Origin: Fibrella aquatilis
Lineage (GTDB): Bacteria; Bacteroidota; Bacteroidia; Cytophagales; Spirosomataceae
Length of the DNA stretch: 64,000 nucleotides
Assembly (NCBI RefSeq): GCF_017353255.1
Contig: NZ_JAFMYU010000022.1
Location: 1-64,000, forward strand
Direction of reading: 5' to 3'
A model generated the notes under the pieces. It was given only the letters and a program-made list of their open reading frames with translations. It did not search any database and had not been told where the DNA came from. This document shows, one piece after another, positions 33,806-42,679 of this stretch. The first letter of the stretch is position 1; the number at the start of each line of letters is the position of its first letter. A program made the translations under genes and the position numbers.

Positions 33806-34600
33806 ATGATTCATACCCGATTACTGATTATAGGCCTGGTGCTGCTCTGCACGGCTTCGGCCTGGGGGCAGCAACAGCGCAACCGCACGAAACGTACGCC
33901 CAGCCCCTACCGGCGGGCCTACCAGAAAGGAGTGTTTGTGGCACCCGACTCTACCTCGCCGCAGGTGCCGTTTGTGCATTTTCCGTATCCGCTGGGCAAG
34001 GGTATCAACCGGGCTACGCTGGGTGTGACCTTCACTACCTCCCCCCGCGACATTACCGAACAAACCCAGATCAACGTGCCGGCGGGTGATCTGATCGTTT
34101 TGCGGGGGCTGACCAAAAATCTGGCGCTAACGGGTCAGTTGAAGTTTCAGTTTGTCCAGAACAACCTTATGGTGGGTTTGCGCCGTACGTTCCCCATCAA
34201 AGGCCGTTTCTACGGGTCGGTGGGAGCGGGCCTGGGCGGTTGGGTTGGGGTGCTGAAACTGGCCGATTTCAATACCACCGGTTTTGGCACCATGGCCAAT
34301 GTCGACGCCGCCGTTGGGTTCCGGTCGTCGCGTGATCTGCTGGTTACGTTTCGGCTCGAAACCGACCTGGGTTTGTTTAACCGAACGGCTGTGGGGCAGA
34401 CCGTTTCCGACGACCGACGTATTCTGAACAACGGCTATGGGGCTACAGTCACGCTGGAACAAGCCTTTTTCGGTCGTCGCCATGCGGCCATCGGTTTTCG
34501 AGCGTTATATACCAACTTCAACTGGCAGTTCTGGTCGCTCTACGACACGTTCGACCGGAATATTTTTTACCCGGAAGTGTTCATGGGCTTCTTTCTATGA
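33806..34600 (+). CDS. Outer-membrane beta-barrel-like protein, module 1 'A' subunit
   Basis: 264 residues. The signal peptide ends at SAWGQ (about residue 22). The mature part alternates hydrophobic strands (VGLRRTFPIKGRFYGSVGAG, ATVTLEQAFFGRRHAAIGFR) and ends in FNWQFWSLYDTFDRNIFYPE. This end is clearly homologous to that of the protein encoded at 42676-43398. No known family recognised. It is the first gene of a three-gene unit: its stop overlaps the GDPD start (ATGA). I start at the ATG at 33806, directly before the signal peptide. Confidence 0.75.
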   Translation: MIHTRLLIIGLVLLCTASAWGQQQRNRTKRTPSPYRRAYQKGVFVAPDSTSPQVPFVHFPYPLGKGINRATLGVTFTTSPRDITEQTQINVPAGDLIVLRGLTKNLALTGQLKFQFVQNNLMVGLRRTFPIKGRFYGSVGAGLGGWVGVLKLADFNTTGFGTMANVDAAVGFRSSRDLLVTFRLETDLGLFNRTAVGQTVSDDRRILNNGYGATVTLEQAFFGRRHAAIGFRALYTNFNWQFWSLYDTFDRNIFYPEVFMGFFL

Positions 34601-35934
34601 ACCCACTACGACCAACCAGCGCTATGAGATCTGTTCCTGTTCGTTTTTTACCCCTGCTGATGCTGGTGGCTTCGGCCGCTTATATAGGTGAAGGGTGCCG
34701 TACCAAGTATGAAGAAGCCGTTGTTATTCCGCAGAACCTGAATGCCGGGCTGAATGTAGCTGGCGCCAAACTGCTCTTCAGTCAGACTCGCAAGGCCTGC
34801 GAGGGGGTGTATTCAGTCTCGGACGGGGCCGATGTATTTGGTAGTGAGATTGCTGGTAAATGGAGCTATGTGGTGAAAAATGGCACCGATACCACCTACC
34901 ATTTCTCGCTGTTCTGCGAACCCAGGGCCACTTATTTCGTGCTGGAGGGCCGACAGGTGGCCGACTCGATCATTTTTATTGGCTACTGGCGGCGATTGGT
35001 CAACGCCGATGTGGGCACGGCGCGGTTTGTGGTGCAGCGCGCTAGTGGCGCAAAAGCCCTGCTGGCACCCGACTGTTGTCAGGACCTGAAACCCGGCGAC
35101 GTGGTGCTGAATGGTCTGTATGGCAATGGTGAGGGCGAACGAAAGTACCCGCTCACGTTGTCGTTCAACCGCAAGTTGAACCCTACGCCGTTTCAGATCA
35201 TTGCCCACCGTAGCGGCGGACGAACCTCCGATCTCCTGCCCGCCTCCGAAAATTCGGTCGAGATCATTAGGCTGGCGCCTGAACTGGGGGCCACGGGCGT
35301 AGAATTCGACATCCGGCAAACCAAAGACGGTGTACCGATTCTGTACCATGATGACCAACTCAACCTACGCCAGACCCAAAAAAGTGGCCTTATTGGGCCT
35401 GTAGAGAATTACACGTATAAACAGCTTTCCTCGTTGGTACGGCTCGTAAACGGCGAACAGATACCGACGCTGGAAGAAGGCCTGACCGCCGTGATTGATG
35501 ACACCCCCCTGCAAACAGTGTGGATGGATAGTAAACTGATTCAGGATATGCCCCTGATTCGGGAGATCCAGAAGAAGTACATTGCCAAAGCGGCTGCTCA
35601 GGGGCGGAAGGTGAGTATCTACATTGGCCTACCCACCGAGACCACCTTAAACCAGTTTGAGGCCCTCGACGACCACCTGACGACACCTTCGCTGTGCGAA
35701 TTAGACACGTCTATTGCCCGCCGTATCAACGCCCAGGTTTGGGCACCCCGGTTCACCCTCGGCGACCCCGTAGAATCGGCCAAGGTGATGCGGGCGGCTG
35801 GTCTAAAAGTCTTTGTCTGGACCCTCGATGTGCCCGATTTCATTCGTCAGTTTATTGACAAGGGGTCGCTGGACGGCATCCTCACCAACTATTCGCCCGT
35901 TGTTGCGTATTACCATTATGTACAGAAGCCATAA
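34597..35934 (+). CDS. Glycerophosphodiester phosphodiesterase, module 1
   Basis: 445 residues. The N-terminal hydrophobic segment ends in IGEGC, a poor lipobox; the module-2 paralogue has a better one. A novel region of about 150 residues (CEGVYSVSDG, GYWRRLVNADVGTARF) precedes the GDPD barrel: IAHRSGGRTSD (HR), ASENSVE, GVEFDIRQTKDG (E-x-D) and LYHDDQL (His), so the catalytic and Ca2+ residues are kept. GDPD cleaves glycerophosphodiesters to glycerol-3-phosphate and an alcohol. It lies between two barrel genes, overlapping the first by 4 bases. A later ATG at 34624 is an alternative start. Confidence 0.88.
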   Translation: MNPLRPTSAMRSVPVRFLPLLMLVASAAYIGEGCRTKYEEAVVIPQNLNAGLNVAGAKLLFSQTRKACEGVYSVSDGADVFGSEIAGKWSYVVKNGTDTTYHFSLFCEPRATYFVLEGRQVADSIIFIGYWRRLVNADVGTARFVVQRASGAKALLAPDCCQDLKPGDVVLNGLYGNGEGERKYPLTLSFNRKLNPTPFQIIAHRSGGRTSDLLPASENSVEIIRLAPELGATGVEFDIRQTKDGVPILYHDDQLNLRQTQKSGLIGPVENYTYKQLSSLVRLVNGEQIPTLEEGLTAVIDDTPLQTVWMDSKLIQDMPLIREIQKKYIAKAAAQGRKVSIYIGLPTETTLNQFEALDDHLTTPSLCELDTSIARRINAQVWAPRFTLGDPVESAKVMRAAGLKVFVWTLDVPDFIRQFIDKGSLDGILTNYSPVVAYYHYVQKP

Positions 35935-35935
35935 T

Positions 35936-36736
35936 ATGAGTACCTGGCGCGTTGGCTTGCTGGCATGTTATCTGGTAACGGGCCTCACTATCAACGCAGT
36001 GGCTCAGGACATTGCGCCACCAAAATCCACCACGGCGGCCACACCAAGCAGGCAGCAGGCCATAAAAAATAGGGCCAGGCTCCGGCAGCGAAGTGGATAC
36101 AAGCGCCTACAGTCGCAGGCCCCGACCCCTCGCAGCCCGGGGTTTACTAAAGCCGGACAACTGCGTCGGCTTAGTCCAGACCAGCTATGGGATGTTCAGC
36201 CCGACTCGACCCGGCCAAACCGGGGGCCGTTTCGGCTGCTGGTCTACACCGGTTTGGGGGCTTCGTATTATTCTGCTCCGCTAAATAGCCCAGTGGCGCT
36301 GGAGAACAAACAGCAACTGCGTTGGTCTATACCATTCTCGCTGCGCGTGATGTGGCAAACCGACCACCGAATGCGGCTGGGTATCGAAACCGGCTACGTA
36401 AGCATGTACAGCTACAAAGGCACCCGCAACGGCGAACTGGCCAACGTGCGGGTGTCTACCACGCCCATTCTGGCCGTCTTCTCGATGTCGGTGGTGAAAC
36501 GGTTTGCCCTCTATGCAGGCACCGGACCGTACCGAATCAACTCAAATCTGGAGTATGACGGCAACACGCGGGGTACTACCTACAGCCTGGGCTGGATGGT
36601 GGCTGGTACCTACACGCAGCCGCTGGGCAGAAACATTGGCCTTGCCGCTGAGTTAAAATGGTACGATGCCACTCAAACCAAAGACGCCTGCTTCATTGCC
36701 CAGGCCACGCTGGTGTGGCGGGCGTTGACGTGGTAA
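35936..36736 (+). CDS. Outer-membrane beta-barrel-like protein, module 1 'B' subunit
   Basis: 266 residues. The signal peptide ends at NAVAQ (about residue 23). A basic, Arg/Pro-rich linker (about 24-85) precedes a small barrel domain with LGIETGYVSMYSYKGTRNGE, VSTTPILAVFSM and GTYTQPLGRNIGLAAEL, ending in ATLVWRALTW. It is homologous to the protein encoded at 44665-45312 (HRFRTGLETG, YSYKGTINGE, YTQPL, VLWRVLSW). The start ATG at 35936 follows the GDPD stop by one base. It may form a complex with, or dock, the GDPD at the outer membrane (inferred). Confidence 0.75.
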   Translation: MSTWRVGLLACYLVTGLTINAVAQDIAPPKSTTAATPSRQQAIKNRARLRQRSGYKRLQSQAPTPRSPGFTKAGQLRRLSPDQLWDVQPDSTRPNRGPFRLLVYTGLGASYYSAPLNSPVALENKQQLRWSIPFSLRVMWQTDHRMRLGIETGYVSMYSYKGTRNGELANVRVSTTPILAVFSMSVVKRFALYAGTGPYRINSNLEYDGNTRGTTYSLGWMVAGTYTQPLGRNIGLAAELKWYDATQTKDACFIAQATLVWRALTW

Positions 36737-36738
36737 AA

Positions 36739-36871
36739 AGGATTTTGGATTGGGGATTTGGGATTTCGGATTGGTTGCTGCGGTCCGACGTCTCGGCGCG
36801 AGTGGGCTAAAGCAAGTGTACTCTGGCGTCAGCAACCAATCCGAAATCCGCAATCCCCAATCCCAAATCAA
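36739..36871. repeat. Long intergenic inverted repeat (GGATTTGGGATTTCGG words)
   Basis: The core arms 36761-36780 and 36830-36849 are exact complements over 20 bp (GGATTTCGGATTGGTTGCTG). Outward they continue as GATTTTGGATTGGGG words paired with CCCCAATCCCAAATC. The loop has GCGGTCCGACG and CTGGCGTCAGC, motifs seen inverted in other elements. The right arm ends one base before the ATG of the next gene. Confidence 0.9.
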
Positions 36872-37711
36872 ATGTTTCCTCTTCTCGCTTTCCTCGCTGA
36901 TACTCAAGCTCCTATGTGGATTGAGGCGTTGTTTTTGAAACAGCGCGATAACGTGAAAGCCACGCAGTCGATCTTCCGCGAAATCCTCAAACGTCACCCC
37001 GAAACGCTCTATTGGCTCGGTGACGTGGTGGTGCTGGGCTATAAAAATGCCGCCTGGCCCATGGTCGACACGTTCCTGGCCAACTGCGAGGAAGCGGGCA
37101 TCGACGTGAAGGCTATCATGGGCAACCACGACGTAATGGGCCGACCCAAAAAAGGACAGCGCAATTTCCAGAAACGCTTTCCCGACCACGTGCCTACGGG
37201 CTACGCCCACGTGACCGATGGCGTGGGGGTGATTCTGCTGAACTCGAATTTCAGCACCCTGACACTGGATGAACAGAAACAGCAGCAGGCCTTCTACGAA
37301 AAACAACTCCACGATTATGACAACGACCCGGCCATTCGGGTGGTGATCGTGACCACGCACTACGCCCCATTCTCAAACAGCCGACTGGTGGGGTCAAGCA
37401 AGCCGGTGCAGCAGCGGTTTGTGCCGCCGTACCAGGCCTCGAAAAAAGCGAAGCTCTTCATTACGGGCCACGCCCACGCCTTTGAAAAGTTTGAAGTGGG
37501 CGGGAAGGTATTTCTGGTTATTGGCGGGGGCGGTGGCCTGAAGCAGCCCTTGCACACTAATCCATATAAATTTGAAGACCGCGCCCTGGATTATAAACCC
37601 ATGTTTCACTACCTCACCGTCTACCGCGAGGCCGACGACCTCCACGTCTGCTCGCACCGCCTCACCGACGACCACAAAGGCTTTGAGGACGGCTATGGGT
37701 TTGTGATCTGA
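36872..37711 (+). CDS. Metallophosphoesterase (calcineurin-like)
   Basis: 279 residues, no signal peptide. The phosphoesterase motifs are in order: FLADTQ (first Asp; the usual DxH is read as DTQ), YWLGDVVV (GD), IMGNHDVMG (GNHD), VVTTHYAPF (His) and FITGHAHAFEKF (GHxH). A dinuclear metal site is therefore nearly complete. The substrate is unknown; its position between two GDPD modules makes a phosphate-ester role in the same lipid pathway possible. The ATG at 36872 abuts the hairpin. Confidence 0.85.
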   Translation: MFPLLAFLADTQAPMWIEALFLKQRDNVKATQSIFREILKRHPETLYWLGDVVVLGYKNAAWPMVDTFLANCEEAGIDVKAIMGNHDVMGRPKKGQRNFQKRFPDHVPTGYAHVTDGVGVILLNSNFSTLTLDEQKQQQAFYEKQLHDYDNDPAIRVVIVTTHYAPFSNSRLVGSSKPVQQRFVPPYQASKKAKLFITGHAHAFEKFEVGGKVFLVIGGGGGLKQPLHTNPYKFEDRALDYKPMFHYLTVYREADDLHVCSHRLTDDHKGFEDGYGFVI

Positions 37712-37805
37712 GTATCCGCCGTTGACTCAGAATCCGGTTGTCTGCACTGTGTGCTGTTGTCTACAATAGTATCTTGTGTCGTAGACGCGTTTACCCCAGC
37801 ACTTT

Positions 37806-39032
37806 ATGCTACTGAAGCCGTTTTTAGCTTACGCCATGCTCACGTGTTGTGTGCTGTCGGTGGTCATTGGTGGGCTGTTGTGGTCCCGGAAACAGGCCAA
37901 TCAACACGCCAACAAGCTGTTGGCTTCGCTGTTGTTTATCTATGCCTACATCTACTTCGTCACGGTCCTCATCACCGACGGGGGCATCGTATACGTACCG
38001 CATCTGTTCCGTACGGCGGCCCCGCTCAACTACCTCATTGGTCCGCTGATCTTTCTCTACGTGCGGGCATCGCTGCTGTCGGCCACCCGCCCCCATTATC
38101 GCCGCTACGCCTGGCTATTTCTTCCGGCGCTGCTCAACATCATCGAATTCATTCCTTTCTACGCCCAGTCGGCGACGTATAAACTAGACCGGTTACAGTC
38201 GTTGGCGACGGTGCATAATTCACTGTTCACGATCCGGGAGGGCCTGTTACCACCCCAGTTTCACCTGATCGGCTACAGCCTGTCTAGCCTGATTTACTCG
38301 CTGTTGGCAGCGCGGTTGTGGTGGCGGTACCGGCGGCAGGAGGGGCAGAACCCGCACAGCAACCCCGTGTTTGCCAACTGGCTGAGTACGTTTGTGCTGG
38401 TCCACGTAAGCGTCAACCTCGTTTGGGTGATCGAGATGCCGTTTGTTCGGTACATAGGCTTCGGCAACCTGACCATGAACATCACCTATACCATTGCCCA
38501 GCTAACGATCTGCCTCTACATTCTTCGTCGGCCCGCCCTGCTCTACGGGGCCTACACCCTCAGCCGCCCCGAACCGGCCCGTACTCCCATCGAGCCACCC
38601 ACCATCATTCCCGCCGACCGCTCGGTGATTCAGGACCAGGACCTGATGGCCTCGGCAGACCCCGCCGAACTGGAGCGGGATATTCAGGACAAGTTGCGGC
38701 AGCTGGAGCAGTACATGGCCAGTCAGCAACCTTACCTGCAACCCCGGCTGTCGCTGGCCGATGTATCGGTGGCGACCAGGATTCCGCCCTATCTACTGTC
38801 GGCGATGCTGAACCGGGTGCTGGGCCTCGATTTTCGCGACTACGTCAACGCCCACCGGGTACGTCATTTATGCCAGTTGCTGGAAGGTAACAAGTACGCC
38901 CACCTCACGCTGGAAGGCATCAGCACGCAGGCCGGTTTCTCCTCAAAAACCACATTTTACCGCGCCTTTCAGAAGCATACGGGCGTGACCCCGGCTCAGT
39001 ATTTACTCAACAGCGACCTGTCGAATAATTAA
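37806..39032 (+). CDS. AraC-family regulator with membrane-spanning N-terminal domain
   Basis: 408 residues. Residues 1-240 contain about seven hydrophobic helices (for example LTCCVLSVVIGGLLW, LLFIYAYIYFVTVL, YLIGPLIFLYVRA, LSSLIYSLLAARLWW). A cytoplasmic linker follows, then a C-terminal AraC HTH (about 305-408): LSLADVSVATRIPPYLLSAMLN, LTLEGISTQAGFSSKTTFYRAFQ, GVTPAQYLL. This membrane-HTH architecture is common in Bacteroidota and suggests sensing of an envelope signal. It is the only regulator in the 32-46 kb lipid locus. An imperfect inverted repeat (GTCTAC...GTAGAC) lies at 37759-37786 before the gene. Confidence 0.88.
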   Translation: MLLKPFLAYAMLTCCVLSVVIGGLLWSRKQANQHANKLLASLLFIYAYIYFVTVLITDGGIVYVPHLFRTAAPLNYLIGPLIFLYVRASLLSATRPHYRRYAWLFLPALLNIIEFIPFYAQSATYKLDRLQSLATVHNSLFTIREGLLPPQFHLIGYSLSSLIYSLLAARLWWRYRRQEGQNPHSNPVFANWLSTFVLVHVSVNLVWVIEMPFVRYIGFGNLTMNITYTIAQLTICLYILRRPALLYGAYTLSRPEPARTPIEPPTIIPADRSVIQDQDLMASADPAELERDIQDKLRQLEQYMASQQPYLQPRLSLADVSVATRIPPYLLSAMLNRVLGLDFRDYVNAHRVRHLCQLLEGNKYAHLTLEGISTQAGFSSKTTFYRAFQKHTGVTPAQYLLNSDLSNN

Positions 39033-39162
39033 TGAAAAAGGCCTCTGTAGGCTGTATTTGAGGTTTCAAGTGTCATATTCCTGATTTGGTACTTACCCGT
39101 GCCGACAGCGCTCGCCTTCCTGGCGGTGATCGTGTTGTTTTGTTGTCAGATCAACACGACGT

Positions 39163-39867
39163 ATGAAAAAGCAATGCATGCACATTGGGAAAGCGATGCT
39201 TTCCCTGCTGATTCTCCTGGCCACGCTCTCCGCTCAGGCCCAGGTACGTTTCTACACCGACCCGCTTTTTCGGGGAAAATCGGCCAGCTTTGAGACTTCC
39301 GAGTACAATACGCTGGGGCTGGGTATGGCTGGTAATGTGTCGTCGGTGGTAATCCCGAACGGCTACGAAGTAACTATCTACGATCAGCCCAATCTGCGCG
39401 GCAACTCGCTCCGGCTCACCAACAACGTACCCTTGTTCCGCATTTGGAATGACCGCATCCAGTCGGCCCGCGTGTCGCGCATTGGTGGGCCACATCCGCC
39501 TACACCGCCCACATTACCACCCACGCTGCCCCCGGTTTCGGGTACCGACCAGGTACGTATCTTCGATGGCCGACGCTATAGCGGCACCGACAAAGACGTA
39601 ACCGCTGGCAACCACGCCCGGCTCGGCCCCTGGACCAATCGTCCCTCGTCGGTGCAGGTGCCGCGTGGGTACGTCGTGGTGCTCTTCGACCAGCCCAATT
39701 TCCGGGGTACGTCGCTTCGGCTGGCGCAGAACACAGAATCCCTGGCCGATTTTGGCTGGGACAACCGGGTGCAGTCCATGCAGGTCATGCAAAGCGGGCA
39801 ACCCCAACCCGTTCGTCCCCAACCCGTCCCGGTCACGAGGCCGTTACCGTCGCAACGGGTTAATTAA
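39163..39867 (+). CDS. Secreted beta/gamma-crystallin-like protein, two domains
   Basis: 234 residues. A signal peptide (LSLLILLATLSAQAQ) precedes two crystallin-type domains: residues about 28-107 (VRFYTDPLFRGKSASF, VTIYDQPNLRGNSLRL) and 130-215 (VRIFDGRRYSGTDKDV, VVLFDQPNFRGTSLRL), joined by a Pro-rich linker (PHPPTPPTLPPTLPP). The ends are Pro/Gln-rich. Bacterial beta/gamma-crystallins often bind Ca2+; here the typical N/D-N/D-x-x-S/T-S sites are not obvious. A surface or extracellular structural role is likely (inferred). Confidence 0.85.
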   Translation: MKKQCMHIGKAMLSLLILLATLSAQAQVRFYTDPLFRGKSASFETSEYNTLGLGMAGNVSSVVIPNGYEVTIYDQPNLRGNSLRLTNNVPLFRIWNDRIQSARVSRIGGPHPPTPPTLPPTLPPVSGTDQVRIFDGRRYSGTDKDVTAGNHARLGPWTNRPSSVQVPRGYVVVLFDQPNFRGTSLRLAQNTESLADFGWDNRVQSMQVMQSGQPQPVRPQPVPVTRPLPSQRVN

Positions 39868-39921
39868 TAACAAGCGCGCACCGCATTGGTTATCAGTACA
39901 TTATCTACTTACTACTTCGTC

Positions 39922-41415
39922 ATGAAAACTGTTTTCTCCGCCATGCAGGCCATCGGCCTGGGTGTGCTATTGGGCCTGAGCGTAACCACCGTATCGATCG
40001 CCCAATCGCTACAACCCGGCTTCGATAAGGCCGAATACATGGAATTGCTGAAAGTATCGGCTCGCTTCGGCGACTCTGCCTATGTGGCCACGTTCCCTAT
40101 CCCGATGCGATACCAGTTCGCGTATCGGTCACCGGTGGTGGGCCTGGATAACGTGTGGGATCTGTGGACTTCGGCTTCAACCGGCACGGCGGTGATCAGC
40201 CTGCGCGGCACTACGGCCAACAGTGTGAGTTGGCTGGGCAATTTCTACGCCGCGATGGTGCCCGCTCAGGGCGAGTTACAACTATCGAAAACGGAGGTAT
40301 TCCCCTATCACCTGGCCGATAACCCACGGGCGGCGGTGCACGTGGGGTGGCTGGTGAGCACCGCCTTTCTGGCCAAAGACATCCTGCCCAAAATTGACTC
40401 CTGCTACCGGAAGGGCATTAAAAACATGCTCATCATGGGCCACAGTCAGGGTGGGGCCATCGGCTACCTGCTCACGGCGCACTTGTATAACCTGCAAAAG
40501 CAGGGCAAACTGCCCGCCGATATTCGGTTCAAGACCTATTGCAGCGCGGGACCCAAACCGGGTAATCTGTATTTCGCCTACGAATACGAGGCCATGACGC
40601 AGGGCGGCTGGGCCTACAACGTGGTGAACGCCGCCGATTGGGTGCCGGAGGTGCCGTTCTCGATTCAGACGGTCAATGACATGAACGTGACCAACCCCTT
40701 TGCCGGGGCCGACGCGACGATCAAAAAGCAGCCTTTCTTCAAGCGGCTTGTGCTTCGATATGTCTATAATGGCCTGAGCAAACCGGCTATCAAGGCGCAG
40801 GAGAACTACCAGAAGTACCTTGGCAACGTGGCCTCGCGGACGGTAAAGAAGAACCTGAAGGGGTACGTGGCCCCGGAGTACTACAACAGCAACCACTACG
40901 TCAGAACGGGGGCCACGGTGGTCTTGCTAGCCGATTCGGCCTATTACCGCCGCTTCCCCGACAGCCGCGAGAAGATTTTCGCTCACCATTTCCACATGCC
41001 TTACCTGTATCTGGTATCGAACCTGGAATTACCCCGCAACGCCACGACTAGCTCAACAACCCCCGCCCCACCCACCGCCCCCCTGACCGGCACCTGGGAA
41101 CTAGATTATTTGGCTGGTCCTGGTACAGATGTCGCCAGCCTGTACCCCGACAAAAAACCATCGCTCACCTTCGACGCCGATAATAAGCGCGTAGCCGGTA
41201 CATCGGGTTGCAATTCGTTCAACGCCCCCCTGACGCTGACCGGCGGCGACTTCCGCTTCCCGGAGGCCTTCGCCATGACCCGCATGGCCTGCCCCGGCAA
41301 CGGCGAACAAACGTTTCTGAACACGATGAAGCGCATCAACCGCTACAGCGTCAACGGCAATACGCTCACGCTGCTTACCGGCGATATCGCCGTGATGCGG
41401 TTCATGAGGAAGTAA
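39922..41415 (+). CDS. Secreted class 3 lipase fused to a META domain
   Basis: 497 residues. The signal peptide ends near SIAQS (about residue 29). The lipase domain (about 33-370) has ISLRGTTANS (oxyanion), IMGHSQGGAIGY with nucleophile Ser175, and NAADWVPEVP with Asp239; the His is probably in SNHYVR (H325) or IFAHHFHMPYL. A Pro/Thr linker leads to a META/HslJ-like domain (about 388-497: LTGTWELDYL, RVAGTSGCNSFNAPL, TRMACPGNGEQTFL). It should cleave acyl esters of extracellular or outer-membrane lipids. The fusion is unusual. It is followed by the second barrel-GDPD-barrel module and the OMPLA-type phospholipase. Confidence 0.88.
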   Translation: MKTVFSAMQAIGLGVLLGLSVTTVSIAQSLQPGFDKAEYMELLKVSARFGDSAYVATFPIPMRYQFAYRSPVVGLDNVWDLWTSASTGTAVISLRGTTANSVSWLGNFYAAMVPAQGELQLSKTEVFPYHLADNPRAAVHVGWLVSTAFLAKDILPKIDSCYRKGIKNMLIMGHSQGGAIGYLLTAHLYNLQKQGKLPADIRFKTYCSAGPKPGNLYFAYEYEAMTQGGWAYNVVNAADWVPEVPFSIQTVNDMNVTNPFAGADATIKKQPFFKRLVLRYVYNGLSKPAIKAQENYQKYLGNVASRTVKKNLKGYVAPEYYNSNHYVRTGATVVLLADSAYYRRFPDSREKIFAHHFHMPYLYLVSNLELPRNATTSSTTPAPPTAPLTGTWELDYLAGPGTDVASLYPDKKPSLTFDADNKRVAGTSGCNSFNAPLTLTGGDFRFPEAFAMTRMACPGNGEQTFLNTMKRINRYSVNGNTLTLLTGDIAVMRFMRK

Positions 41416-41457
41416 CCGATTCCGCTCATTATCAACGTTTTAACTGACTATGCACTT

Positions 41458-41937
41458 ATGAAAACATCCCTGATCGCCCTTGCCACCATTTTGACTGGCT
41501 TTTACTGGATCGGTTGCCAAAACCGTCAGACCACAACTGAAACAACGACCGACTCTATCGCTACCGGTACATCGGGAATGGACAACCCAACGACTTCCTG
41601 CTACGCCTACAGCTCTGCCGCCGACACCATGCGGATGACATTGAACCGGACGGGAAACGAAGTTACCGGTGACCTGCTGTATAAGCTGTCGGGCAAGGAC
41701 CGCAACACCGGCACCATTACCGGCACGATGCACGGTGATACCCTCCGGGCCGAGTACAGTTTCCACTCTGAAGGCGTCGAGTCGATGCGGGAAGTGGCGT
41801 TTTTGGTCAATGGTGATAAGCTGACGGAGGGTTATGGCCCCGTGACTGAAAAAAACGGTAAGATGATGTTCACTCCCGGTGCCAGCCAGACCTTCGACAG
41901 TAAAATGGCCCTGGTGAAAGTGGCATGTACAGAGTAG
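41458..41937 (+). CDS. Hypothetical lipoprotein
   Basis: 159 residues. The lipoprotein signal ends in YWIGC (Cys20), followed by a Thr-rich linker (TTTETTTDS). The mature part (TMRMTLNRTGNEVTGDLLYKL, DRNTGTITGTMHGDTLRAEY) is a small beta-barrel-like domain of repeated strands, resembling lipocalin-like or META-associated lipoproteins; no family is assigned. It lies 42 bases after the lipase-META gene on the same strand. Confidence 0.7.
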   Translation: MKTSLIALATILTGFYWIGCQNRQTTTETTTDSIATGTSGMDNPTTSCYAYSSAADTMRMTLNRTGNEVTGDLLYKLSGKDRNTGTITGTMHGDTLRAEYSFHSEGVESMREVAFLVNGDKLTEGYGPVTEKNGKMMFTPGASQTFDSKMALVKVACTE

Positions 41938-41977
41938 AGTAGGATACTACGCCGAAACATCCCAATCAACAACGATT

Positions 41978-42679
41978 ATGAAACACACTACACCATTAGT
42001 TTTTCTTCTTAGTATGCTGGCTGCCAGCGCAATAGCTCAGTCATCTGCCGATATTCCGGTGGGGAGACGAATCTTTCTGAACAGCGTATTGGGTATTTCG
42101 GCACCCGGCTTTTCGGACCTGAACGCCTCGCTGAGCAAAGCCGGTTTTCTGCCCTTGTCGGGCGTGTATTTTGCGCGGGGGGCCGGGCTGATGACGGTCT
42201 TTCCGAAGGCGCGGCTCGCAACGATTGTGAATTTCTCATCCTACACCGGCACCGCCACCGACGCCACCCGGAGTAGCTGGGCGCGGGGCACCACGGCGGG
42301 GGCTTCGCTGGGGGTCCTGGCCCGCAACACCGACCGTGTGCAGATAATCCCCTACGCGGGGCTGGCCTACTCATGGTTTGGTACGCGTCTGGCGAAAACG
42401 GCCCCGGTTAGCACGGCGTTCGATGGCTACATCAACGGCCCGACCAATCAGCAGTACATTGGTAATGAGCAATTTATGGGTAACGTTGGCCTGCACGTCG
42501 GTAAGCCGGGTATCGGGCGCGGGGCACTGGCGCAGAAAATCTTGGTCGGTCTGCGGGCGGGCTATATGTTTCCGCTGGCGCAACCCACGTGGCAAACCAA
42601 TGGCGTAACCCTCAGCGGTGGGCCTTCGGCCAACACGGGCGGTACGTACCTGCACCTGGTCATCGGCAGTTCGTTATGA
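41978..42679 (+). CDS. Outer-membrane beta-barrel-like protein
   Basis: 233 residues. The signal peptide ends at ASAIAQ (about residue 21). Amphipathic Gly/aromatic strands (GVYFARGAGLMTVF, IIPYAGLAYSWFGTRL, ILVGLRAGYMFPLAQP) lead to a C-terminal TYLHLVIGSSL. No family recognised. It overlaps the next barrel gene by 4 bases (ATGA) and so opens the tightly packed module-2 operon. Confidence 0.7.
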   Translation: MKHTTPLVFLLSMLAASAIAQSSADIPVGRRIFLNSVLGISAPGFSDLNASLSKAGFLPLSGVYFARGAGLMTVFPKARLATIVNFSSYTGTATDATRSSWARGTTAGASLGVLARNTDRVQIIPYAGLAYSWFGTRLAKTAPVSTAFDGYINGPTNQQYIGNEQFMGNVGLHVGKPGIGRGALAQKILVGLRAGYMFPLAQPTWQTNGVTLSGGPSANTGGTYLHLVIGSSL

